5,810 nucleotides of DNA from Candidatus Bipolaricaulota bacterium (lineage in GTDB: Bacteria; Bipolaricaulota; Bipolaricaulia; UBA7950; UBA9294). The position numbers and the translations under genes were made by a program. Of this stretch, positions 1 through 5,810 are shown one piece after another (position 1 is the stretch's first letter; each line of letters starts with the position of its first letter). The notes under the pieces are model-generated. The model was given only the letters and a program-made list of their open reading frames with translations. It made no database searches and was not told where the DNA came from. The stretch is taken from assembly GCA_021159105.1 (NCBI GenBank), contig JAGGSM010000157.1:1-5810 (forward strand), written 5' to 3'.

Positions 1-1243
1 CCGGCCAGCCGGTCGCTGTGTAGTCGCCGGCCAGGAACAGGCCGGCGATCGGCGCCGTGGGCTCCGGCCGCAGCTCGTCCGTCCCCGGCGATGGGATGAA
101 GGTAGCAGATCTGCTCTTGATCACGAGGGAGCCCATGAGCTCCGCCTTACGCGCCTGCGGAAGGATCTTCTTCAGCTCGGACAGCGACGTGTCAACAATC
201 TCTCCTGGCTGTGCATCGATCCAATCCGTGGCTGCGCTCTGGGAGATGACGATGTGATGCCGCTTCATGTCGCGACGTGTCGCCGATACGTCAAACACTG
301 CTTGAATGCGCGAGTCGACGGCGATGATGAACGGCTCGTCCATTATTGAGCGGTCGAACCACAGGTGGACGTTCACGATCGGAGCGTAGTTCAAGCCCTT
401 GAGGCAAGAGAAGTACTTGTCCCTCACCACATCTGGCGGGAGGATGGACACAAGGTCGGGGGATGAGACGGCGCTGATGATGGCGTGCGCGTCGATGATC
501 TCACCTGTTCTTAGCCTCACGCCACTGGCGCGCCCACGCTCGACGATGATCCTGCTGACTGGTGCCTCCAGGAGGACCGTTCCACCGCTCCCTTCGAGGT
601 AGGAGGTAGCAGAGGAGAAGACGTGCGAGAGGGGCCTCGTGAACAGGCCAATGTCCGCTCCGTGATGTTTGAAGAATCCACGCTTGAAGACCACTCGTGC
701 CGCGCGCGCACTGGCATCACCTGCGTGGGCGTTTAGGGTGGCAACACTGATCGGCTCCCACAGGTACGCGATCTCCCTCTTCCCTTGCCCCTGTCCACGC
801 AGCCACTCGTCGAAGGAAACATCATCTGGATCTCTTAATAGGAGCGAGAGGGCCGCCTTGACAGCGTTCATTCGCTCCGAAAACGAAAGAAAGCGGTAGG
901 TAAGGAGGCTCGGAAGGAGGTGAAGCGCTCCGGGCAAAGGGCGCGAGGCGATCTCATCCGTCCTGGTTTCGCTTCGCATCGGCACGCGAAGTGACTTCTG
1001 AAACGACACCGAATCCTCCTGTCCGAGAAGTCGCAGTAGGTCGATGGAGTGCGTGCAACACCGCATGAGGACGTGCTGCCCGTAATCGACCTCCTCGTCC
1101 ATTTTGGAATGGAAGAACGAAGAGGCCCTCCCTCCCAGGCGCGCGCTCCTCTCGATCAGGACGGTCCTCACCCCGCGTTTTGCGAGATGTACCGCGCCGG
1201 CGATCCCCGCCGGACCGCCCCCGATGATGACGACCGGCTTCAT
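1..1243 (-). CDS. hpnE: Hydroxysqualene dehydroxylase HpnE, FAD-dependent (3' end beyond window)
   Basis: HpnE is a flavin amine-oxidase/phytoene-desaturase-type protein that reduces hydroxysqualene to squalene, the last step before cyclisation. The minus-strand frame is open for 414 codons from ATG 1243 to the window edge. The N-terminus is a Rossmann dinucleotide site: VVIIGGGPAG with the GxGxxG core at 8-13, an acidic E31 closing the second strand, and LGGRASS at 36-42. DYGQHVLMRCCT, ending near residue 66, matches the HpnE-type GQH region. The C-terminal FAD motif LFLAGDYTATGWP occupies 402-414, right at the edge, so only about 20-30 residues should be missing. The start overlaps the hpnD stop as ATGA, and the only ribosome-site-like bases are GGTGAG immediately before it, pointing to coupled translation. 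No stop codon or frameshift was found when the whole frame was read. It is the last gene visible. Confidence 0.95.
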   Translation of the reverse strand, partial: MKPVVIIGGGPAGIAGAVHLAKRGVRTVLIERSARLGGRASSFFHSKMDEEVDYGQHVLMRCCTHSIDLLRLLGQEDSVSFQKSLRVPMRSETRTDEIASRPLPGALHLLPSLLTYRFLSFSERMNAVKAALSLLLRDPDDVSFDEWLRGQGQGKREIAYLWEPISVATLNAHAGDASARAARVVFKRGFFKHHGADIGLFTRPLSHVFSSATSYLEGSGGTVLLEAPVSRIIVERGRASGVRLRTGEIIDAHAIISAVSSPDLVSILPPDVVRDKYFSCLKGLNYAPIVNVHLWFDRSIMDEPFIIAVDSRIQAVFDVSATRRDMKRHHIVISQSAATDWIDAQPGEIVDTSLSELKKILPQARKAELMGSLVIKSRSATFIPSPGTDELRPEPTAPIAGLFLAGDYTATGWP

Positions 1244-2094
1244 CTCACCGCCCACGAGCGCAGGATGAGGAGCAGTTTCTCGCTTGTAGGAAGCGACAGC
1301 CTTTCACTGAACACATCATAATCTCGGTCTTTCGCCATCTTCATGATGCGGGTGTAGATCTCCGCCAGAAGGAGGATGCAGCCGCGTGCGTTACGCGGCA
1401 GGAACTCGGCGACCTTTCTTCCCTCGCGCATGTATCGAAGGGCCCGCTCGCTCTCGAAGGCGAGGAGATCCCTCAGTCGGTCGTTCATCCTCCCCTCGCG
1501 CAGCATATCCTCTGTCACCTGAAAGCGTCGCAGGTCCTCCTGCGGGATGTAGACGCGGTCGATCGCGATGTCCTCTCCTACGTCGCGCACGATGTTCGCC
1601 AGCTGCATCCCCAACCCCAGCCTCTCCCCCAGTACGCGCGCCTCATCGGGCAACAGGTTGGCCCCTCCTGCGAGGATCGGGAGGACCGACAGCCCGACCG
1701 CGGAGGCGACGCGGTAGCAGTAGGCCCTGAGATCCTCGAAGGTCTCGTAGCGCGAGATGCTAAGATCCATCTCCACCCCGTCGATGACGTGAGCCAGGTC
1801 CTGAGGATCGATCCCGTAACGCTCGATCGCGTCCGATAGGGCGATGTCGATCCCGTCACCTGGATTCCTCTCGCTTGCTCGCACGAGCCGCTCACGCAGT
1901 CGGTCAAGCTTTGTCTTCTTCTCCTTGATCGGCCCGTTCGCGTCCGCTATGTCGTCCGCCTCGCGGCAGAACGCGTACACCGCGTATATCGCGCGCCGCT
2001 TCGCGCGCGGCAAGGTGATGAAAGCGTAGTAAAAGTTCCTCGCCTCGCGCTTGGTGATCTCCTGACAGAGGCGGTAGGAGGCCCTCAGATCCAT
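1240..2094 (-). CDS. hpnD: Presqualene diphosphate synthase HpnD (squalene/phytoene synthase superfamily)
   Basis: HpnD condenses two farnesyl diphosphates into presqualene diphosphate, the first committed step to squalene. From ATG 2094 it is 284 residues. The N-terminal ARNFYYAFITLP block leads into YAVYAFCREADDIAD, with the first Asp motif DDIAD at 47-51. Further on come YETFEDLRAYCYRVASAVGL and the second motif RDVGED at 170-175 in QLANIVRDVGEDI, followed by DRVYIP. ATG 2094 is preferred because AGGTGGAG (2098-2105) stands just before it. A GTG at 2103 would add three residues (MEK) but falls inside that ribosome site. The gene overlaps hpnC by 10 bp and its TGA overlaps the hpnE ATG by 4 bp. 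On sequence alone a phytoene synthase (CrtB) is possible because the families share motifs. The location between hpnC and hpnE makes HpnD much more likely. Confidence 0.92.
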   Translation of the reverse strand: MDLRASYRLCQEITKREARNFYYAFITLPRAKRRAIYAVYAFCREADDIADANGPIKEKKTKLDRLRERLVRASERNPGDGIDIALSDAIERYGIDPQDLAHVIDGVEMDLSISRYETFEDLRAYCYRVASAVGLSVLPILAGGANLLPDEARVLGERLGLGMQLANIVRDVGEDIAIDRVYIPQEDLRRFQVTEDMLREGRMNDRLRDLLAFESERALRYMREGRKVAEFLPRNARGCILLLAEIYTRIMKMAKDRDYDVFSERLSLPTSEKLLLILRSWAVR

Positions 2095-2987
2095 CTTCTC
2101 CACCTGCGGCTCACGAGAGTCGAGAGCAAGAGCCTGATCTTTTCCGATTTAGTCAGCGTCGGGCGTCTTTTAAGCGTGTCGTAGCCCAAATGCTCGATCT
2201 TATCGAGGATCGCTAGCCCGCCGCGGGAGAAGAGAGCGATATCGACGCGCAGGTGCCCGCGCACCCGGTCGATCAGGGGAAGACCGCGGCGGAAGTGATC
2301 CCGCGCCCGCTCCACCTGGAAGCGCATCAGCTCCACGAACCTCTCCGTTGCTTCCCCTGCCGCCAGGTCCTCCTCGCGCACGCCGAACTCCTCCATCTCA
2401 TCGAGTGGAAGGTAGATGCGGCCGTTCTCGTAGTCCCGTTTCACGTCCTGCCAGAAGTTCGTCAGCTGCAGTGCGATACAGGTCTCATCGGACAACAAGA
2501 ACAGTTCATCATCGTTATAGCCGAACAGCAGCAGAAACAGCCGCCCCACCGGGGTGGCGGAGTGCTCGCAGTAGCGCAGCAGCTCGTCGAAGTCGGAGTA
2601 GCGCGCCTTCTCCTGATCGATCCGGTTGGCGGTGATCAGCCGCTCGAAGAGCTCGCGCGGCAGGTCGAACCGCTCGATCGTCCCTTTAAGCGCGATCAGG
2701 ACGGGATGACGGGGCGTTCCATTGTAGGCGGTGGCGAGCTCCGCCTCGAAGCGATCGAGGAGGGCACTGCGGTCGCCCGGGGCCTCGTCCCCGATGTCGT
2801 CCACCGTACGACAGAAGGCGTACAGGTTGTATAGCGGCTGTCGCATCGCGCGGGGGATGAAGTGCGATACGACGGTGAAGTTCTCGTAGTGGGAGAGGGC
2901 CAAGCGGCGACAGAGCGCCTCCGATTCCTCCACAGAAGGGGGAGACTGCGGCGGATCGATGAGCGCTTGTACGTGTTCCCCTACCAT
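2085..2987 (-). CDS. hpnC: Hydroxysqualene synthase HpnC (squalene/phytoene synthase superfamily)
   Basis: In the three-enzyme bacterial squalene route HpnC turns presqualene diphosphate into hydroxysqualene. The 300-residue protein has the all-helical head-to-head prenyl synthase layout. A SHYENFTV segment at 32-39 is characteristic of HpnC. The first Asp motif is DDIGD at 63-67 within YAFCRTVDDIGDE. The second is QDVKRD at 180-185 within NFWQDVKRDYENGRIYLP, a typical HpnC form; both motifs bind Mg-diphosphate. ATG 2987 was chosen because it overlaps the yjbQ stop by 7 bp and leaves the family-like N-terminus. The frame stays open upstream to an ATG at 3146, but that would bury 53 low-complexity residues inside yjbQ. 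The ribosome site is weak (GCAGGG directly before ATG), so translation probably depends on coupling to yjbQ. The 3' end overlaps hpnD. Confidence 0.95.
   Translation of the reverse strand: MVGEHVQALIDPPQSPPSVEESEALCRRLALSHYENFTVVSHFIPRAMRQPLYNLYAFCRTVDDIGDEAPGDRSALLDRFEAELATAYNGTPRHPVLIALKGTIERFDLPRELFERLITANRIDQEKARYSDFDELLRYCEHSATPVGRLFLLLFGYNDDELFLLSDETCIALQLTNFWQDVKRDYENGRIYLPLDEMEEFGVREEDLAAGEATERFVELMRFQVERARDHFRRGLPLIDRVRGHLRVDIALFSRGGLAILDKIEHLGYDTLKRRPTLTKSEKIRLLLSTLVSRRWRRWI
2098..2105 (-). promoter_or_regulatory. Ribosome binding site that selects the hpnD start
   Basis: AGGTGGAG on the minus strand, 3 nt before ATG 2094 and inside the last hpnC codons. The rival GTG start (2103-2101) is embedded in it and has no ribosome site of its own, which favours the ATG. 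Confidence 0.55.
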
Positions 2988-3478
2988 CCCTGCACTTGTA
3001 TGAACACCTGACGCTCGCGCGGACGATCGAGCTCGATCAGGAAGATCCTCTGCCAACGCCCAAGCAACAGCTCCCCCTCCACCACAGGGATCGTCTCGCT
3101 CGTCCCCAGTAGGAGGTGTTGACAGTGGGCGTGCCCGTTCGGGCACTCGTCCTCCGTCATGTTCGCCGTGCGGATGAAGAAGTCGTTGTGCTTGTAATCG
3201 CCGTCGCGCGGCGCCATGCGCAACAAAAACTGTTTCAGATCCTGCATTAACAGCGGTTCGTCCTCGTTGATCTCGATCGCAGCCGTGGTGTGGCGAGTGA
3301 AGATCAACACCGACCCCTCGCGGATCCCGGAGCGGGTCAGGACGTCCTTCACCTCCTGCGTGATGTCGATGAACTCGGGGGCCCCACTCGCCGTGTGCTT
3401 TAGGATCTCCCGATAGAGCCGCGGAGATGTCATCTCCTCCACCTTCATGCTAGCTGTACCCATTGCGTTTTGCATCAT
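2981..3478 (-). CDS. yjbQ: YjbQ / UPF0047 family protein (annotated as secondary thiamine-phosphate synthase enzyme)
   Basis: A small cytoplasmic protein of the YjbQ family. The usual database name refers to weak thiamine-phosphate synthase activity, and the physiological role is not settled. Family signatures are clear in the 165-residue reading: HTTAAIEINEDEP at 63-75, HNDFFIRTANMTEDE at 97-111, NGHAHCQHLLLGTSE at 114-128, LLLGRWQ at 137-143 and a C-terminal FIQVQG. The conserved His residues (H63, H116, H118, H121) are all present and are thought to line a metal or active site. The start is uncertain. ATG 3478 overlaps the ispH TGA as ATGA behind a G-rich site, and the adjacent ATG 3475 has better spacing. 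ATG 3433, preceded by GGAGGAG, would give 150 residues, nearer the family norm of about 130-140. The gene lies between ispH and hpnC and overlaps both, so it is co-expressed with hopanoid synthesis. Nothing in the sequence explains why. Confidence 0.94.
   Translation of the reverse strand: MMQNAMGTASMKVEEMTSPRLYREILKHTASGAPEFIDITQEVKDVLTRSGIREGSVLIFTRHTTAAIEINEDEPLLMQDLKQFLLRMAPRDGDYKHNDFFIRTANMTEDECPNGHAHCQHLLLGTSETIPVVEGELLLGRWQRIFLIELDRPRERQVFIQVQGW
3434..3442 (-). promoter_or_regulatory. Possible ribosome binding site for an internal yjbQ start
   Basis: GGTGGAGGAG lies directly before the ATG at 3433. It would start YjbQ at MTSPRLYREI, close to the usual family N-terminus. The bases also encode KVEE in the longer reading, so this may be coincidence. 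Confidence 0.35.
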
Positions 3479-4326
3479 TCCCCCCTTTCGCTGTTCAATC
3501 TATTTACGACGTTCTCGATCACTTCATCCGGTGTCGACGCGCCCGCCGTGACCCCACATACGTCACAGCCGTCGAACCATTCCTCTTTTATCTCAGATGC
3601 CGATTCTATGTGATATGTGGGGACGCCTGTCGCGCTGCACGTCTCCGCCAGCTTTCTCGTGTTCGCTGACGACCTGCTCCCCACGACCAGTATCACATCC
3701 ACCCTCTTCGCCAGCTCGCTCCCCGCCTGATAGCGCCTCCCCGTCTCCGGGCACGTCGTGTTGACGATCCTTATCTCCGTCACCTTCCCGGCGAACTCGC
3801 GCGTGGCCATCTCGGCGAACTGCGCGAACTGCTGCGGGTTCTTCGTCGTCTGGGCGATGACGGCGATCCCTGTCGTCCCCTCGGGGATCTCCACCTCCGG
3901 CGTCTGGGTCGCCACCCCCTTCCCAGCGGTCCAGGAGAGGATCCCCTTCACCTCCGGATGCTCCGCCTCGCCGTAGACGATGACAAAATATCCTTCCTTT
4001 ACCAGCTTCTCCGCAGTCTGCTGCGCGCGCCTGACGATGGGGCAGGTGGTGTCGACTATCCGCAGGCCCCTGTCGCGGATCGCGGAGTACACCTCGTCAC
4101 CTGCGCCGTGGGCGGTGATCGCCACCGCCTCATTGGGACGGACCTCATTAAGGTCGTGTATCAATCGACCTCCCTTCTCGGTGAGGCTCTCCACCACGTG
4201 CGTGTTGTGCACGATCGCCCCCAGGGTGCACAGGGGCCCGTTCTTCTCTAGTTCTGTCTCGATCATCGCCACCGCCCGGCGCACGCCGAAGCAGAAACCG
4301 AGGACATCAGCCTTTATCACCTTCAT
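3475..4326 (-). CDS. ispH: 4-hydroxy-3-methylbut-2-enyl diphosphate reductase IspH (LytB)
   Basis: Catalyses the last MEP-pathway step, reducing HMBPP to IPP and DMAPP with a [4Fe-4S] cluster in the cytoplasm. The 283-residue protein is complete. The three cluster cysteines are seen at C12 (GFCFGV), C95 (DTTCP) and C192 (NTTCP). Substrate-pocket residues are also in place: H40 in VHNTHV, H73 in AHG, H123 and E125 in AEHPEVKG, the TT of AQTTKN near 160, SSANT near 219-223, and S264 in GASTPD. The start begins directly with MKVIKADVLGFCFGV, as usual for the family, and has an AAGGGG site 5 nt upstream. The length is that of the short form, without the C-terminal extension of the E. coli protein. 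It overlaps shc by 4 bp (ATGA) and yjbQ by 4 bp. In this operon it probably feeds C5 units to squalene synthesis, but it may also serve all isoprenoid needs of the cell. Confidence 0.98.
   Translation of the reverse strand: MKVIKADVLGFCFGVRRAVAMIETELEKNGPLCTLGAIVHNTHVVESLTEKGGRLIHDLNEVRPNEAVAITAHGAGDEVYSAIRDRGLRIVDTTCPIVRRAQQTAEKLVKEGYFVIVYGEAEHPEVKGILSWTAGKGVATQTPEVEIPEGTTGIAVIAQTTKNPQQFAQFAEMATREFAGKVTEIRIVNTTCPETGRRYQAGSELAKRVDVILVVGSRSSANTRKLAETCSATGVPTYHIESASEIKEEWFDGCDVCGVTAGASTPDEVIENVVNRLNSERGE
3480..3486 (-). promoter_or_regulatory. G-rich ribosome binding site before the upstream yjbQ start
   Basis: AGGGGGG on the minus strand, inside the last codons of ispH. It sits 1 nt before ATG 3478 and 4 nt before ATG 3475, so initiation at the second ATG (TGATG, 1 bp overlap with the ispH stop) fits better by spacing. 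Confidence 0.5.
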
Positions 4327-5810
4327 TCGATCCCCTTCGCACTCCGGTATCGCCCGAGGGCCATCACAGGGAAGACGTCACGGTAGAGGTGGTAGTTGAT
4401 CATGAAGTCGACCGGGAAACCCGTCCCCGTGAAGTACGGTTGATCCCATCCGCCGTCCTCCCTCTGGGTATCGATGAGGTATTGTATTCCTCCCAGCGTT
4501 GCGGGATGGTCGATCTCTCCCGCGGCGATCAGCCCAAGGAGGGCCCACGCCGTCTGCGATGGGGTCGATGGCCCCCTGCCGCGCCACTCTTCATCCACGT
4601 ATCCTTCAATCCGCTCTCCCCAACCGCCATCATCGTTCTGATGCGCGATCAACCAGTCGATCGCTCGCCTCACGTAGGGCGAGCTCATGTCCTCTCCGAT
4701 CGCGGCGAGCGCCGGCAGTACGTAGCCGATCCCGTAGGTCAGATTCACCCCCCAGCGTCCGAACCAAGCGCCGTCCGGTTCCTGTTCTCTCTTCAAGTAG
4801 CGGAGGGCACGGTCGAGCGGACGGAACCCGGCCCGGTAGCCAAGCTGGCCTAGGAGCTCTACGATGTGCGCCGTAACGTCGACCGACGGGGGATCGATCA
4901 TCTCACCGAAGTCCGCAAATGGTATCTGGCGAAGGAAGGCTTTGGTGTTATTGCGATCGAACGCCCCCCAGCCTCCGTTCGAGCTCTGCATGGCAAGGAG
5001 CCATTCGAGGCCCCTATCCAGGGCACGTGTTTTCCTCTTCTCATCGAGCCTCGCTCGGTGCAGGGCCATCATCACCACTGACGAGTCATCCGTGTCTGGA
5101 TAGATGTCGTTCGCGAACTCGAACGCCCATCCACCTGGACGCCCGTTGCAGCGCACCTGCCAGTCGCCTCCGGCGAAGATCTGTTCGTTGAGGAGCCACT
5201 CGCCCGCCTTGACCAGTGCAGGATGATCGGCGGGTAGTCCTGCATCCTCCAAGGCTATCATCGCCAGGCCAGTGTCCCACACCGGGGAGAGGCAGGACTG
5301 CAGTCGGAAGGTGTCATCCTCCTCGATGGAGAACCCCTTCTCACCGTAGAAGCCCTCGTAACCCTTCCTCACGACCGGGTCTTCCATCCCCCGGCCGAGC
5401 GCCTTGAGCGCGATGAGGGAGTAGACCCAAGGGGGTTGAATCCCGCCCCACGAACCGTCCTCCTCCTGTCGCTCCACTATCCAGCGCACAGCCTTCCGTA
5501 TCGCCGTTCTGCGAAGAGGCTTGATCGGGGAGTGTTCGTACAGACGCAGGACGCGATCGAGCACGGAGAAGAACCTCGCCCAGGCCGTATCCTTCTTAGG
5601 AAGCGAGAGGTCGGCGCCGGACTTTCCGTTGACGAACAGCTCATCGATGTGTGCCCAGCGGGGGAGCGGGAATACGGGACGCAGCGAGCGGATGATCGTC
5701 ATCGGGACGACCGTCCCCCGCGCCCAGCATCCGAAGTCGTAGATGCTGACCGGGAACCACTTCGGAAGGAAGATGATCTCCGGCGGCATCATCGGCGTGC
5801 CGCGCCAGTC
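4323..5810 (-). CDS. shc: Squalene-hopene cyclase, C-terminal 495 residues (5' end beyond window)
   Basis: A class II triterpene cyclase that protonates squalene and folds it into hopene or hopanol; the family is a monotopic inner-membrane protein. Visible landmarks, numbered from the window edge: a MPPE segment just inside the edge followed by a Trp matching W169 of the A. acidocaldarius enzyme; a SWGGIQPPW block; SPVWDTG (W312 equivalent); GGWAF followed by the catalytic DTDD at residues 239-242 (bases 5085-5096); several QW repeats (NGGWGAF, DGAWFGRWG, DDGGWGE, EDGGWD); and a C-terminal GTGFP with the F605, Y609 and Y612 equivalents. The frame stays open to the window edge as DWRGTP before the first ATG pair near 5792. 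That ATG is internal, because the family has roughly 135-140 more N-terminal residues, which would include the E45 region. It is the first visible gene of the operon, and its TGA overlaps the ispH ATG by 4 bp. Motif assignments to A. acidocaldarius numbering are from memory. Confidence 0.98.
   Translation of the reverse strand, partial: DWRGTPMMPPEIIFLPKWFPVSIYDFGCWARGTVVPMTIIRSLRPVFPLPRWAHIDELFVNGKSGADLSLPKKDTAWARFFSVLDRVLRLYEHSPIKPLRRTAIRKAVRWIVERQEEDGSWGGIQPPWVYSLIALKALGRGMEDPVVRKGYEGFYGEKGFSIEEDDTFRLQSCLSPVWDTGLAMIALEDAGLPADHPALVKAGEWLLNEQIFAGGDWQVRCNGRPGGWAFEFANDIYPDTDDSSVVMMALHRARLDEKRKTRALDRGLEWLLAMQSSNGGWGAFDRNNTKAFLRQIPFADFGEMIDPPSVDVTAHIVELLGQLGYRAGFRPLDRALRYLKREQEPDGAWFGRWGVNLTYGIGYVLPALAAIGEDMSSPYVRRAIDWLIAHQNDDGGWGERIEGYVDEEWRGRGPSTPSQTAWALLGLIAAGEIDHPATLGGIQYLIDTQREDGGWDQPYFTGTGFPVDFMINYHLYRDVFPVMALGRYRSAKGIE
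4332..4337 (-). promoter_or_regulatory. Ribosome binding site of ispH
   Basis: AAGGGG on the minus strand, 5 nt before the ATG at 4326 and inside the last codons of shc. It supports the ATG at 4326 as the ispH start and allows re-initiation after the shc stop. Confidence 0.7.

Noticed and set aside
517..720. 67-codon minus-strand open frame within hpnE
   Set aside because: It is an alternative frame inside the continuous 414-codon hpnE reading, which carries the FAD motifs.
1049..1321. 90-codon plus-strand open frame across the hpnD/hpnE junction
   Set aside because: It is antisense to the HpnE Rossmann domain and the HpnD C-terminus and has no family features.
1986..2011. CG-rich near-palindrome that could be a hairpin
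   Set aside because: It is inside hpnD and encodes the conserved LPRAKRRAIYA stretch; Arg/Ala codons explain the GCGCG repeats, and no U-tract follows.
2253..2834. 193-codon plus-strand open frame opposite hpnC
   Set aside because: It lies entirely antisense to a well-supported HpnC, has no recognisable motif, and is an expected shadow of codon bias in G+C-rich DNA.
2988..3146. 53-residue N-terminal extension of HpnC from ATG 3146
   Set aside because: It would lie wholly inside yjbQ in another frame, is low-complexity and unlike HpnC N-termini. ATG 2987 at the yjbQ stop is the natural start.
3480..3640. Locally lower G+C at the 3' end of ispH, possible recombination boundary
   Set aside because: The reading frame and IspH residues run through without a break, the overlap with yjbQ is intact, and the change is small.
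5787..5792. ATG pair near 5792 as the true start of the cyclase
   Set aside because: The frame continues upstream to the edge with cyclase-like residues (DWRGTP before MPPE), and the family needs roughly 135-140 more N-terminal residues.

Overview
The window is wall-to-wall coding, with six genes all on the minus strand and no intergenic space. They form one tightly packed operon that reads shc, ispH, yjbQ, hpnC, hpnD, hpnE from high to low coordinates. The first gene (squalene-hopene cyclase) is cut at its 5' end by the right edge of the window. The last gene (hpnE) is cut near its 3' end by the left edge. The operon promoter and terminator therefore lie outside.

Layout on the minus strand: 5810-4323 is the C-terminal part of squalene-hopene cyclase. 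4326-3475 is IspH, the last enzyme of the MEP isoprenoid pathway. 3478-2981 is a YjbQ/UPF0047-family protein. 2987-2085 is HpnC, 2094-1240 is HpnD, and 1243-1 is HpnE. Every junction overlaps: ATGA overlaps of 4 bp at three of them, 7 bp at yjbQ/hpnC, and 10 bp (or 19 bp) at hpnC/hpnD. This implies strong translational coupling.

How the genes fit together: IspH supplies IPP and DMAPP, which are elongated to farnesyl diphosphate by a prenyltransferase not encoded here. HpnD joins two farnesyl diphosphates into presqualene diphosphate, HpnC converts that to hydroxysqualene, and HpnE reduces it to squalene. Squalene-hopene cyclase then cyclises squalene to hopene/hopanol. The window therefore encodes a complete oxygen-independent route from farnesyl diphosphate to the hopanoid skeleton plus one precursor-supply gene. 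No side-chain genes (such as hpnH or hpnG) are seen here. The YjbQ protein is the only member without an obvious role.

Organism: a hopanoid-producing bacterium using the MEP pathway, with moderately high G+C by eye. The cyclase resembles the Alicyclobacillus acidocaldarius type in motif layout. The phylum cannot be fixed from this window. No mobile element, RNA gene, CRISPR array or repeat family is visible. The biology is a recognisable hopanoid operon rather than an undescribed system. The most unusual point is the yjbQ gene embedded, by overlap, inside it.
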